NCBI GenBank assembly: GCA_019685655.1
Contig: JABFQP010000006.1
Coordinates: 51,532 to 115,531 of the forward strand
DNA from: Candidatus Bathyarchaeota archaeon A05DMB-5
GTDB lineage: Archaea > Thermoproteota > Bathyarchaeia > Bathyarchaeales > Bathycorpusculaceae
Reading direction: 5' to 3'
DNA length: 64,000 nt
Position numbers and translations under genes: made by a program. Shown one piece after another: positions 52,531 through 61,619 of the stretch (position 1 is the stretch's first letter; every line of letters starts with the position of its first letter). The notes under the pieces are model-generated. The model had not been told where the DNA came from and did no database searches. It saw nothing but the letters and a program-made list of their open reading frames with translations.

Positions 52531-53778
52531 TTGACCGAAGTTGTAAAGTTCTCCTCAAAGGAAATCAAAGGCTGGCTTGAAAAAGAAACAAGCTCCATTT
52601 TCATACCAGTTCACGCCAAAGCAGAAAAACTGCTTGGAGAAATGCGTAAAGCACTTGAAAGTCTTTCCGACTCTTCAAAAATGCTTCTTGATAACAGCGC
52701 TAAAGAAATTGAGAAACGAAACATGAAAACTTACGGCAGAGCACGCGCCCTAAACAAGCTTGCGCACATGTTCATTGACAGGCTAAGGCAGATTAGAGTT
52801 CCAGAAAAAGTTACCTACGACAGCCTTCAACAATTTTTTCAAGAAACCCAAAAAGCGTTCGCAGTAACCGAAGTTGATATTAGAAACTGGTTTCCACGAA
52901 TATCGCCATTCTTTATTCTTGACAGAAGAAAATTCCAACTTGTTTTCGAAAGGTCAAAAGAGCTGCTTAAAATGCTTGGCGATTTTCTAGCGAGAGAATA
53001 CGTTAAAACGAAAACTTTGGAAGAAACCTTCCAACTCATAGACAAACTTCACTCCCTCGAAAATCAACTCGTAGACCTAAAAGAACACAAACTAAAAACT
53101 GAAAATGAAAAGGCTTTGGTTAAGAAGGAAATCGCTGACACGCAACAAAAAATTGCCGAATTAAAAAGCAAAGGTGGCATAGGTCAACTAAGCCAAATAG
53201 ACGCTGAAATAGAAGCTTTAAGCATGGAAGTAAAACATAGCCTAGGACACTTACAGAAACCCTTCATAAAACTCCAATCACTAACCCTTCACGGCAGCGG
53301 AAGCGGATTAACCCCCGAAGAAGTCAAAAAACTTAGTCAGTATTTGGAGAATCCTTTTGAAGCTCTTGCAACCGAAGAAAATGGTTATCCGCTGTTAAGA
53401 CAGATTTTGCAAAAACTTGACCGCGGGTTGTCGGAAGATAAGCTTAAGCTTAAGCCAGATAAAACGCGAAAAGCCAAACAAGCAATAGAGAATATCCTCA
53501 ACAAGAATTCCTTAGAAGGTCTCCATCAAAAGTGCGTTAACTTGAGGATGCAGAAAAGTCAGCTTTCAACATCTTCAGAAGTGGCTGAAACAAAAAACAA
53601 CTTATCCAAGCTTCAGGAACAGCTTGAAAATCTAGAACGAAGAAGCAAAAGCATTGAGTCAGAAGAAAACGCTGTAGAACAAGCACGTAACGAAACGCTA
53701 GAAAAAATTCGCGCTCACAAAAGTCAAATAGAAAAGAACATTTTCAGTTTTATGGGAAGAAAAGTTCGCATCGAATAG
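52531..53778 (+). CDS. Coiled-coil protein paired with PPP phosphatase
   Basis: A 415-residue, mostly helical protein. The N-terminal 150 residues are helical with KTYGRARALNKLAHMFIDRLR and TEVDIRNWFPRISPFFILD. A coiled coil runs from about 165 to 235, then come a Gly/Ser linker (LHGSGSGLTPEEVKKL), a second helical block and a second coiled coil (about 340-410). The start is TTG 52531 with a weak SD. Only 16 bases separate it from the phosphatase gene. No family recognised. It could be a scaffold or substrate of the phosphatase, which is inference from linkage. Confidence 0.72.
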   Translation: MTEVVKFSSKEIKGWLEKETSSIFIPVHAKAEKLLGEMRKALESLSDSSKMLLDNSAKEIEKRNMKTYGRARALNKLAHMFIDRLRQIRVPEKVTYDSLQQFFQETQKAFAVTEVDIRNWFPRISPFFILDRRKFQLVFERSKELLKMLGDFLAREYVKTKTLEETFQLIDKLHSLENQLVDLKEHKLKTENEKALVKKEIADTQQKIAELKSKGGIGQLSQIDAEIEALSMEVKHSLGHLQKPFIKLQSLTLHGSGSGLTPEEVKKLSQYLENPFEALATEENGYPLLRQILQKLDRGLSEDKLKLKPDKTRKAKQAIENILNKNSLEGLHQKCVNLRMQKSQLSTSSEVAETKNNLSKLQEQLENLERRSKSIESEENAVEQARNETLEKIRAHKSQIEKNIFSFMGRKVRIE

Positions 53779-53794
53779 TTTGAAGGCTTAACAT

Positions 53795-54724
53795 TTGCAA
53801 TTTGACCTTACACAAATTGTCAAGGAAGCTTTAGAAGTCAAATCTGACACTTTTATGAATTTGGTTGAAGACGCTACACGTGTGCTTTGCAAAGAAAATG
53901 GAAAAGTTGGCAATCTCGACATTTTAGGAAGACTGGTCAAACTCAAACCTCTGGGCGAAGCGCTGGTAATCGGCGACTTGCATGGAGACCTAGAAAGTCT
54001 AATCGACATACTTAAAATGAGCAATTTTCTCCAGAAAATGAGCCAAAACACTGATGCACTTCTAGTTTTTCTTGGCGACTATGGAGACCGCGGCGAATAC
54101 TCCACAGAAATCTACTACACCGTTCTGAAACTGAAACTGCTTTTCCCAACACAGGTTATTTTGATGCGCGGAAACCATGAAGGACCCGAAGACCTCATGG
54201 CTTCTCCGCATGACTTGCCCGTGGAGTTTGAAGTCAAATTTGGCGAAAAATGGACAAGCGTTTACGCGAAAATTCGTGAGTTGTTTGCTTGCCTTTACAA
54301 TGCTGTTTTGGTGGAAGAGCGCTACTTAATGATTCACGGAGGCTTACCTTCTCAAGCAAGAACCATTGAAGACTTGGCATTTGCTCATGCTACGCATCCG
54401 AAACAGCGAATACTTGAAGACATTTTGTGGAGCGACCCAAACGATACAGTTAAAGAATTATGCGCGTCGCCGAGAGGCGCGGGAAAACTATTCGGCGAGA
54501 AAATAACTAATGAAGTGTTAGAGAGGTTCAATGTTAAGATTCTGATAAAAGGACACGAGCCCAGCGAGGAAGGTTTCAAAATCGACCACAATGGTAAAAT
54601 TTTAACCTTATTCTCTCGGAAAGGGTCACCATACTTCAATGTTTCTGGTGCTTATTTGAATGTGGAACTTTCCAGAAAATTCCAAAATGCAAAAGAACTA
54701 ATCCCTTACATTCACAAATTCTAA
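53795..54724 (+). CDS. PPP-family serine/threonine protein phosphatase
   Basis: A 309-residue phosphoprotein phosphatase of the PP1/PP2A-like PPP family. All metal and catalytic motifs are in order: GDLHGD, GDYGDRGEYS, RGNHEGP, HGGLPS and a late KGHEPSEEG with its histidine. The N-terminal 60 residues are outside the catalytic core. The start is TTG 53795 with GAAGG about 9 nt upstream. The coiled-coil gene lies just upstream in the same operon. PPP phosphatases occur patchily in archaea, usually without known targets. Confidence 0.92.
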   Translation: MQFDLTQIVKEALEVKSDTFMNLVEDATRVLCKENGKVGNLDILGRLVKLKPLGEALVIGDLHGDLESLIDILKMSNFLQKMSQNTDALLVFLGDYGDRGEYSTEIYYTVLKLKLLFPTQVILMRGNHEGPEDLMASPHDLPVEFEVKFGEKWTSVYAKIRELFACLYNAVLVEERYLMIHGGLPSQARTIEDLAFAHATHPKQRILEDILWSDPNDTVKELCASPRGAGKLFGEKITNEVLERFNVKILIKGHEPSEEGFKIDHNGKILTLFSRKGSPYFNVSGAYLNVELSRKFQNAKELIPYIHKF

Positions 54725-54744
54725 CCTGCTATTTGGCTCAGCAA

Positions 54745-54996
54745 TCACTTGGCAACGATAAAAACCAATTCTGATTTAAATTCCAGTCGCTGAATGTTCC
54801 GGTTTTTCTTTTCTATTGACTTATTAAATGAAGTCTTATAGTGTTTTTGCATGTCCTTTTCTCGTCTTCCCGAAGTTTTAACGGGAAAAGACACAACAAG
54901 AAATTTCGAGTTAAGCACTTCTAAAGTTTTTAATCCAGCCGATTTCTGGATTTGTTCGAGGCATGGTAAAGTGTTGAACACAAGCCAAGTCCGTTT
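54745..54996 (-). pseudogene. 3' remnant of an FmrO-like rRNA methyltransferase gene
   Basis: A minus-strand frame of 83 codons preceded by an in-frame TAA (54997-54999). It reads FNTLPCLEQIQKSAGLKTLE, then LVVSFPVKTSGRREKDM and finally LEFKSELVFIVAK. This pattern matches the C-terminal part of Rossmann-type 16S rRNA methyltransferases of the FmrO family, as far as I recall the family. Only about 90 bases lie between this fragment and the next gene, so the N-terminal SAM-binding part is missing. It is interpreted as a decayed remnant. Confidence 0.5.
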
Positions 54997-55085
54997 TTAA
55001 TGCACGCCAGCATTTTTTACACGGAAACTTTAAGAATGCAGTCTCGTAGCATCTTTAACGGATTTAAACTTGAGAAGGTTCGTTT

Positions 55086-55964
55086 TTGAAGATTGGAGTT
55101 GTAACGCGAAATAGAAACTCATGGAGTTCAACACAACTTCGAGAAGCACTAGCTAGACATAACATTCCTCATTTATGCTTTAGTTTTCCACGGTTAGCTG
55201 CTCGCGTCGGATACAAACCACACGTAAACCTCGGTAACTTCGCCCTTTTAGAAGAATTGAACGCCCTAATAATCCGCCCAATCGGAAGAGGCTCACTAGA
55301 AGAACTAGTTTTCAGAATGGACATGCTTTACAGACTTCAACGCTTAGGCATGTACGTTATAAATCCTCCTGAAGCAATCGAACACTGCGTTGACAAATAC
55401 GACATTCTTGCAATTTTGGAAGAAAACGGCATACCTGTTCCACGCACAACCGTCACTGAAAATGTTAATGAAGCTTTGAAGGCTTTTGACGAGCTCGGCG
55501 GAGATGTTGTTGTCAAGCCGCTTTTCGGTTCAAGAGGTATAGGCTCCACTCGAGTTACAGACGCGGAAATTGCCCACACAGTTTTCCGAAACATAACGTT
55601 TTATCACGGCGTAATATATCTTCAAGAGTTTGTGCACCATGGCTTTTCAGATATTCGCGTTTTCGTTATTGGCGACCGCGTGGTGGCTGCTATGCGTCGT
55701 GTTGCGAGCAGTTGGAAAACAAATTACAGCCAAGGCGCTAAGCCATTATCAGTAGAGCTTGAGAAGACACTTGAGGATATGGCGGTTAAATCCGCACAAC
55801 TCATTGAATGTAAGGTTGCGGGTGTAGACATTCTAGAAAGTCCGAGAGGACCCTTAGTCGTGGAAGTTAACAGTCAACCTGGATGGAGAGGGCTACAATC
55901 AATTACAAAAGTTAACATTGCAGACGAAATTGTCAATTTTGTCGTGTCAGAGCTGAAAAAATAG
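55086..55964 (+). CDS. RimK-family ATP-grasp glutamate ligase (MptN/CofF-like)
   Basis: A 292-residue ATP-grasp enzyme. Features are the N-terminal domain, then CVDKYDILAILEENGIPVPRT, the glycine-rich VVVKPLFGSRGIGSTRV and the metal-binding end GVDILESPRGPLVVEVNSQPGW. RimK-family ligases add L-glutamate to acceptors. In archaea these include tetrahydrosarcinapterin synthase (MptN), coenzyme F420 ligase (CofF) and LysX. Given the nearby fwd and mch genes, a methanopterin or F420 target is likely but unproven. The start is TTG 55086 with GAGAAGG upstream. It precedes fdhD by 15 bases. Confidence 0.85.
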   Translation: MKIGVVTRNRNSWSSTQLREALARHNIPHLCFSFPRLAARVGYKPHVNLGNFALLEELNALIIRPIGRGSLEELVFRMDMLYRLQRLGMYVINPPEAIEHCVDKYDILAILEENGIPVPRTTVTENVNEALKAFDELGGDVVVKPLFGSRGIGSTRVTDAEIAHTVFRNITFYHGVIYLQEFVHHGFSDIRVFVIGDRVVAAMRRVASSWKTNYSQGAKPLSVELEKTLEDMAVKSAQLIECKVAGVDILESPRGPLVVEVNSQPGWRGLQSITKVNIADEIVNFVVSELKK

Positions 55965-55979
55965 GAGAGACTTGTTGAA

Positions 55980-56756
55980 ATGTGCGAAGTGGAAATTGTT
56001 AAAGTTGACGTTTCAACAAAAAAAGTTCAAAAAATGAAGGATTATGTTGCAGAAGAAAAGCCTCTGCCTATATTCATAAACAGAACCCACTATGCAACCA
56101 TTTACTGTTCTCCAGCAAACCTCAAGGAGTTGGCGGTTGGCCACCTGCTAACGGAAGGCATTATAAAATCGGTTGACGAAATTGAGAGCATAGTTTTCAA
56201 AGCAAATAATGTCTGCCATGTTAAACTAAAACCAAACATAGACTTGGAAGAGAGACTGAAACTTTCTCGACATTTTTCACGCATAATTCTCTCCGCCTGT
56301 GGTGGCCCATACCAACCTTCAACTAGGCTTCCAAAAATAAAGTCACATTTGAAGATTAAAGCTGAAACAATACTCGAGTGTGTCAGAAACCTAAACTTTA
56401 CGGCTGAGACTTTTAGAAAGACCGGCGGAACACACGCGGCAGCGATTTACAAGAGAGACGGGGTTCTCGTGGCATTCGCCGAGGATGTTGGACGCCACAA
56501 CGCGGTCGACAAAGTAATAGGCTCTTGCGCTCTAAACAAGATTGATTTCAGCGATTGTTTGCTTGTTTTGAGTGGACGACTAACAGGCGACATGGTCTTT
56601 AAAGCTGCCAAAGCAGGTTTGCCAATAGTGGCTTCATTGGCTGCTGCTCTAGACTCTGGAATCGCTGTTGCCAAGAATACAGACTTGACTTTAATAGGGT
56701 TTGTTCGCGGAAAACGCATGAACATCTACAATTTTCCAGAAAGAATTCTCTCATAA
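55980..56756 (+). CDS. fdhD: FdhD-type sulfur carrier for Mo/W enzymes
   Basis: A 258-residue FdhD family protein, which passes sulfur from a cysteine desulfurase to the Mo/W-bis-pterin cofactor. Seen are GHLLTEGIIKSVDEIE, ILSACGG (only one Cys in the usual two-cysteine loop), GGTHAAAIYKRDG, AFAEDVGRHNAVDKVIG and LSGRLTGDMVFKAAKAG. It would mature FwdB or a formate dehydrogenase. Its 3' end overlaps the convergent AIR-synthase relative by 31 bases. It lies in one operon with the RimK-type ligase. Confidence 0.92.
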   Translation: MCEVEIVKVDVSTKKVQKMKDYVAEEKPLPIFINRTHYATIYCSPANLKELAVGHLLTEGIIKSVDEIESIVFKANNVCHVKLKPNIDLEERLKLSRHFSRIILSACGGPYQPSTRLPKIKSHLKIKAETILECVRNLNFTAETFRKTGGTHAAAIYKRDGVLVAFAEDVGRHNAVDKVIGSCALNKIDFSDCLLVLSGRLTGDMVFKAAKAGLPIVASLAAALDSGIAVAKNTDLTLIGFVRGKRMNIYNFPERILS

Positions 56757-57727
56757 GGGTCGTCAGCCTTTTCTGGAAACGGCATCTCTTTTCCGTCCTT
56801 AACGAGGATGCGGCGTGATTTTTTCGTGAACACTCCCAAAGAACTTGCTTCAATACCCTTTGCGAGCAGTTCCTTCTGAACCTTGTCTTTTGCTTCTGGG
56901 TTAACAGCCGCCAGTATTGTGCCCGTTGAAGACATTGAGAGTATTTGTTCATTTGAAAGCTTAAAACATTCGCATAAAGTTTTGACTTCATTTTCTATTG
57001 GGATTTTTTCGAAATTTATTTTGAAACCGACTTTTGACGCTTCCGCCATCTCATTTAACGCTGCAGTTAGCCCGCCTTCTGTGGCATCATGCATGGCGTG
57101 CACACCACCAATCTTGGCAAGTAGCAACGCCTCTTTAACGCAACTCTGCGTTGTGACAAATTCTGAAAGTTCTCGGGTTCTTGTCTCTCCAAAGAGTCTT
57201 TCAGCCAGTGCTGTGTGCGTTAATGCAAAGTTTACTGCTATTTCTAGGCCGATTGGTTTGACGCATAAAATGTGGTCTTCTGGTTTAGCACCGCCGGGAG
57301 TAATCAATTTTTCTTTTTCTATTGTTCCGTATGCGGTGCAAACGCCAACAAGCGTTGACAGTCCTTGGTAGGTTCCTGTATGTCCTGTTACAACAGCCAT
57401 TTTTAACTCGTCAGCTGCTTTACAAGTTTGGCGCATAATGTTGTAGAAAGTTTCGGGCTTTGTTAATGACGCACCTAGAAGGTTTATTGTGCAGAATTCT
57501 GGTTTCGCTCCGAAAAGCGCTACGTCAGAAGCCGCGTAGTGTATTAGTAACCATCCGAACCATTTTTCTGGAACGCCAATGCACGGGTCAGTTGAGACAA
57601 CTAAATACTTATTGTCTAGCAAATGCACGCCTGAATCAAATCCTGGTAAAGGCGGAACGACAACTCGCGAATCTTTTTTTATACAGCTTAGAAGTTTCTT
57701 CAGCTCTTTAGTGGCTAGCTTTCCCAT
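56726..57727 (-). CDS. AIR synthase-related protein (PurM/HypE/SelD superfamily)
   Basis: A 333-residue ATP-dependent enzyme of the PurM/HypE/SelD/ThiL fold. The N-terminal part contains STDPCIGVPEKWFGWLLIHYAASDVALFGAKP (here shown by its key D, A-S-D and G-A-K-P residues), where dimer-interface ATP binding occurs. Further features are VTGHTGTYQGLSTLVG and DATEGGLTAALNEMA. It is not a canonical HypE because the C-terminal PRIC-type cysteine is absent. It forms an operon with the KaiC-like and ThiT genes. Its role is unknown; a thiamine or cofactor link is possible. Confidence 0.78.
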   Translation of the reverse strand: MGKLATKELKKLLSCIKKDSRVVVPPLPGFDSGVHLLDNKYLVVSTDPCIGVPEKWFGWLLIHYAASDVALFGAKPEFCTINLLGASLTKPETFYNIMRQTCKAADELKMAVVTGHTGTYQGLSTLVGVCTAYGTIEKEKLITPGGAKPEDHILCVKPIGLEIAVNFALTHTALAERLFGETRTRELSEFVTTQSCVKEALLLAKIGGVHAMHDATEGGLTAALNEMAEASKVGFKINFEKIPIENEVKTLCECFKLSNEQILSMSSTGTILAAVNPEAKDKVQKELLAKGIEASSLGVFTKKSRRILVKDGKEMPFPEKADDPYERILSGKL

Positions 57728-57744
57728 TTTTCCAACAGATCCGG

Positions 57745-58455
57745 TTATTTTCTTAACAGTTCAATTCCCTTGCTTGTTATTTTGAAGGGAATCCATTCAA
57801 GAGGGTGATGGCATCCTTCCATTTTGACTATGCGAAGTTCGCGCTGGCATTTTTCCTCGTTAAATCTGAAGTAGAAAATGTTGTGAGCTTTGTTCAAGTC
57901 TAAGTCTGTGGCTCGTTGAGTTGCAATGTCCTTTTGGGTGGCTGCTGTCATTATGTCGATGTTGACTATGTTGTCGTAGTGGCACCAGTTAATTGTCCAA
58001 TCTTCAATAGGCTCCATATATTTCAAGTCGTACAAGGCAAAGAGTTGTTCGCTGAAGTCTCCTGCGGCAAATCGTGTCACCTTTTTTTCAGAAATTAATT
58101 GGTCTATGCGTTTCATTTCTTCGAAGTTATCCAAGCTAAAGTATATTACTCGAGGGTCTTTTGGGTAAGGTTCAAAATGTGGGAAGGCTTGTATTGCGAT
58201 GAATTTGCCTTTGTCAATGTAGGGTTCAATGTTCCATCCGAAAGATTTGAAGTATGCTATTAAACGTGGAAACGGTTTGTCCATGACATCATAAGCTACT
58301 GTTTCGCCTTCCTTCAATCCTTGCCAGAGAAACTGCATTGCAAAAACAGTCTTTCCCGTTCCTGATGGACCATAGAGAATGTTTCGTGAGCCCGATTCGA
58401 TTCCGCCGCCTATTAATTCATCAAAGCCCTTAATCCCTGTCTTCAACTTCGCCAT
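57745..58455 (-). CDS. KaiC/RadA-like P-loop ATPase
   Basis: A 236-residue RecA-superfamily ATPase of the single-domain KaiC-like group common in archaea. It starts MAKLKTGIKGFDELIGGGIE, then the Walker A GPSGTGKTVFAMQFL. The rest of the fold is less conserved; VIYFSLDNFEEMKR and DIMTAATQKDIA may contain the second strand motifs. Its function is unknown; related proteins bind signalling or motility complexes. It starts 13 bases after the thiT stop, suggesting co-transcription behind the TPP riboswitch. Confidence 0.85.
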   Translation of the reverse strand: MAKLKTGIKGFDELIGGGIESGSRNILYGPSGTGKTVFAMQFLWQGLKEGETVAYDVMDKPFPRLIAYFKSFGWNIEPYIDKGKFIAIQAFPHFEPYPKDPRVIYFSLDNFEEMKRIDQLISEKKVTRFAAGDFSEQLFALYDLKYMEPIEDWTINWCHYDNIVNIDIMTAATQKDIATQRATDLDLNKAHNIFYFRFNEEKCQRELRIVKMEGCHHPLEWIPFKITSKGIELLRK

Positions 58456-58468
58456 TTTGGGCTCGCTC

Positions 58469-58993
58469 TCATAGAAATATTTTCAGCAATTTGCTTTCTT
58501 GCAGCAGATAAATTATGTAGATGCTTATTGCAAGCTCTGGTAATATGTACCCTCCATTGTAGAATGCTGAGTATACTATTGGAGACATTCCTTCTGGCGC
58601 ATAGCTGCCAAAGAAAATCACGCCTGAAATGAAATGTGCTAGGAAACGTCCCCAAATGCCTACATTGACACCGACGAACGGGCGATTTTGGAAGAAACCA
58701 GCCAATCCAAGCATGCCAAACGCGATTGGGTAATCCAGTAGCACTTGAGCTGGGTGGTATATGAATGGCTCAACCGCTAACTGTACAAGACCATAAACCA
58801 CCGCTGCAAACAAGCCTACCTTTGCCCCTCTTCTTAACGCCAACCAGAGAATTGGCACCATTGAACCAGCAGTCACAGATCCACCTTCTGGAAAACTGAA
58901 CACCTTAATGTAGCTCAACGCAGTCGCCAAAGCAACAAAACTTACAACTTCCGCAATTATTTTAGTTGAAGATGTAGCTTTACTTTCTTTCAT
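58469..58993 (-). CDS. thiT: Thiamine transporter ThiT (ECF S component)
   Basis: A 174-residue membrane protein with six hydrophobic helices. The first cytoplasmic and membrane part reads ATALSYIKVFSFPEGGSVTAGSMVPILWLALRRG (key residues: KVF-x-F-P-E-G-G-S-V and MVPI), which is the ThiT substrate-site signature. A later GYGLVQ-like LVQLAVEP and LLDYPIAFGMLGLAGFF also match. It imports thiamine via an ECF module encoded elsewhere. The start ATG 58993 is preceded by GGAGGG inside a TPP riboswitch, so translation is likely repressed by TPP. Confidence 0.92.
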   Translation of the reverse strand: MKESKATSSTKIIAEVVSFVALATALSYIKVFSFPEGGSVTAGSMVPILWLALRRGAKVGLFAAVVYGLVQLAVEPFIYHPAQVLLDYPIAFGMLGLAGFFQNRPFVGVNVGIWGRFLAHFISGVIFFGSYAPEGMSPIVYSAFYNGGYILPELAISIYIIYLLQESKLLKIFL

Positions 58994-59000
58994 GTTTTTT

Positions 59001-59101
59001 CCCTCCGCCAGTATTACCTGGATCAGGTTCTAAGGGTCGACAGCTCTCAGCCGTCCTCTCAGCCGGGTCACTTTCCCAGCTCCCCTAAACCTTGCGGGGG
59101 A
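59001..59101 (-). promoter_or_regulatory. TPP (THI-box) riboswitch upstream of thiT
   Basis: The minus strand carries the TPP aptamer core: GGGGAGC, then GGCTGAGAGG, a variable stem, and the invariant ACCTGATCCAGGTAATACTGG ending in CGGAGGGA. The 5' segment CCCCCGC can pair with GCGG-A-GGG, leaving the A bulged. This forms the closing stem over the Shine-Dalgarno sequence of thiT. Ligand binding would thus hide the SD. It directly precedes thiT and is divergent from valS. The core match is strong. Confidence 0.93.
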
Positions 59102-59162
59102 TAATGTTATTTAGTTGTATATTTATTTTTCCTAAAGTTAGCGTGTGTTGGGATGTTGTAGC

Positions 59163-61619
59163 ATGAAGTCTTTGCCTAAGGAATTTGACATCATCAAGAT
59201 TGAGCGGAAGTGGCAAGAGAAATGGGAAGAAATGGGTGTTTATCGTTTTGACTGGAAAGATACGAAGCGTCCAGTTTTCAGTATTGACACTCCGCCGCCG
59301 TATCCTTCTGGCGAGTTTCACATGGGAAACGTGTTAAACTGGACATATTTTGACATAGTTGCCAGATACAAGCGCATGAGAGGCTACAATGTTTATTTTC
59401 CGCAGGGCTGGGATTGCCACGGTTTAGGCATTGAGGTTCAGGTGGAAAGAGAGCATAAAGTCAGAAAGAGAGATGTGCCTCCGGACAAGTTTCGGAAATG
59501 GTGTGAAGAGCTTGTTGAAAAGTACATTGCGATGATGAAGGAGGGCGTGATACGCTTAGGATGCAGCGTAGATTGGACAACGGAGTACCGCACGATGAAC
59601 CCGGACTACTGGAGATGCACACAATTGAGTTTCATAATTCTGTACAAGAAAGGCTTCATGTATCAAGGAACACATCCGGTGAATTGGTGTCCCCGCTGCG
59701 AAACAGCAATAGCGGATGCAGAAGTGGACTATGAAGAACGAGAAGGCACACTTCACTACATTAAATTTCCATTAGAAAACAGCAGTGAGTATTTGCTTAT
59801 AGCCACGACACGCCCAGAATTCATACCTGCATGCGTTGCAGTGGCAATTAACCCATCAGATGACAGATTCAACAAGCACATCGGCAAGAAAATAACCGTG
59901 CCAATCGTGAACCGCACAGTCGAGATAATCCCAGACGAAAACGTTGACCCGTCCTTTGGTACGGGCGTGGTGATGATTTGCACCTACGGTGACAAAGAAG
60001 ACGTGAAAACCGTAATCAAACACAAACTCCCCGTCATAGGGCTCTTAAACGAGAATGGAACTATAAACGAGAACGGCGGCAAATACGCGGGCTTAACAAT
60101 AAGCAAAGCCAAAGAAGCCATAGTAAAAGATCTCCAAGCCGCTGGATTGCTGGAGAAAACTGAACGTATTAAGCAGGAAATAGGCGTATGCGACAGATGC
60201 GACGCTCCAGTGGAAATACTTGAACGCAAACAATGGTTCATGAAAACACGCATCCTAACCGACAAAGTTGAGGAAAAAGCAAAACAAATCACGTGGTACC
60301 CAGACTACATGAAAATCCGCTTAATAGATTGGGCACGTTCGCTTGACTGGGACTGGGTGATAAGCCGCCAACGCGTTTTCGGAACACCCATACCCGTTTG
60401 GTACTGCAAAAACTGCAACGAAGTAATCTTGGCAGATGAAAGGTGGGTTCCAATAGACCCGAAACTCGAAAAGCCACGAATAGACAAGTGCCCAAAATGC
60501 GGCGGTAAAGAATTCATTCCAGAACGCGACGTTTTCGATACGTGGATGGATTCTTCAATTTCTTGTGCCGTGCATGCTGGTTGGCCAGACCGCGAAGACT
60601 GGAGAAGATTGTTTCCGGCGGACTTGCATCCTTCTGGCATAGACATTATTCGAACTTGGGCTTACTATTTGATGGTTAGACACTTGGCTTTGTTTGACGA
60701 GGAACCCTACAAAAGCTGTTTAATTAATGGTATGGTTTTGGGTTCCGACGGCAGAAAAATGAGCAAATCATTGAAAAACTATGTTGCAGCGCCCGACGTG
60801 CTGGACAAGTACGGTACAGACGCTGCTAGACAATGGGCTGCTGGCGGTGGAGCAACAGGCTCAGACATTCCCTTCCGTTGGCCTGATGTTGAATATGGAA
60901 AACGCTTCTTGACTAAACTCTGGAATGCCGCAAAATTCGTTAGCAGTCAACTTGAAGATTACAAAGAAGACGAAGAGTACGAGTTGCAACTTCTAGACAA
61001 GTGGATTCTAAGCAAGGCTCAAAAACTCACGCAACGAGTGACAGAAGCGTTAGAAAAATGCCAATTCAACATAGCCCTTGAAGAAATTCGTAACTTCACG
61101 TGGCACTTGTTCTGTGACCAATACATTGAAGCCGTGAAGGACAGGCTTTACAAGCCAGAAGTTTACGGAGAAAAAAAGAGGAAAGCAGTTCAATTAACGC
61201 TCTATAATGTTCTCTACCGCATAATTCAGCTTCTTGCTCCAATATCGCCTCACATTACTGAGGAAATCTACGACGCAATCTACAAGGAAGAAGTGGGCGA
61301 AAAAAGCTTGCAATTGACCGCATGGCCAACACCAGATGAGAAACTGATAGACGAGGGTTCGGAGAAGAAAGGAGATTTGGTAATGGCTGTCATAACCGAG
61401 ATTAGACGCGAAAAAGCAGAGAAAAGAAAACCCTTAAACGCGCAAATAAAAAAGCTAAAACTTTACGCTGGAAAAAGCGAATTCGCCAGAATACTCAGCG
61501 AAAGCAAAGAAGACATTAAGGGAACATGCAAAATCACTTACATGGAGATTTTGTCGGAAAAGGGTAAAGGCAGACAGATCCCAGAGAATCTAGCGATAAG
61601 TTTTATTTGCGAATACTAG
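59163..61619 (+). CDS. valS: Valyl-tRNA synthetase
   Basis: An 818-residue class Ia synthetase. The HIGH-type motif is PSGEFHMGN near residue 50; KMSKS appears as DGRKMSKSLKN. The editing domain has ATTRPEF and DPSFGTGVVMICTYGDKED, the latter characteristic of ValRS. Zinc-ribbon cysteines occur at WCPRCETA, CDRCDAP and CKNC/CPKCGG. The length fits archaeal ValRS. ATG 59163 with GGGATG upstream is the start. A short frame from 59145 is also open but unlikely. Confidence 0.95.
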   Translation: MKSLPKEFDIIKIERKWQEKWEEMGVYRFDWKDTKRPVFSIDTPPPYPSGEFHMGNVLNWTYFDIVARYKRMRGYNVYFPQGWDCHGLGIEVQVEREHKVRKRDVPPDKFRKWCEELVEKYIAMMKEGVIRLGCSVDWTTEYRTMNPDYWRCTQLSFIILYKKGFMYQGTHPVNWCPRCETAIADAEVDYEEREGTLHYIKFPLENSSEYLLIATTRPEFIPACVAVAINPSDDRFNKHIGKKITVPIVNRTVEIIPDENVDPSFGTGVVMICTYGDKEDVKTVIKHKLPVIGLLNENGTINENGGKYAGLTISKAKEAIVKDLQAAGLLEKTERIKQEIGVCDRCDAPVEILERKQWFMKTRILTDKVEEKAKQITWYPDYMKIRLIDWARSLDWDWVISRQRVFGTPIPVWYCKNCNEVILADERWVPIDPKLEKPRIDKCPKCGGKEFIPERDVFDTWMDSSISCAVHAGWPDREDWRRLFPADLHPSGIDIIRTWAYYLMVRHLALFDEEPYKSCLINGMVLGSDGRKMSKSLKNYVAAPDVLDKYGTDAARQWAAGGGATGSDIPFRWPDVEYGKRFLTKLWNAAKFVSSQLEDYKEDEEYELQLLDKWILSKAQKLTQRVTEALEKCQFNIALEEIRNFTWHLFCDQYIEAVKDRLYKPEVYGEKKRKAVQLTLYNVLYRIIQLLAPISPHITEEIYDAIYKEEVGEKSLQLTAWPTPDEKLIDEGSEKKGDLVMAVITEIRREKAEKRKPLNAQIKKLKLYAGKSEFARILSESKEDIKGTCKITYMEILSEKGKGRQIPENLAISFICEY

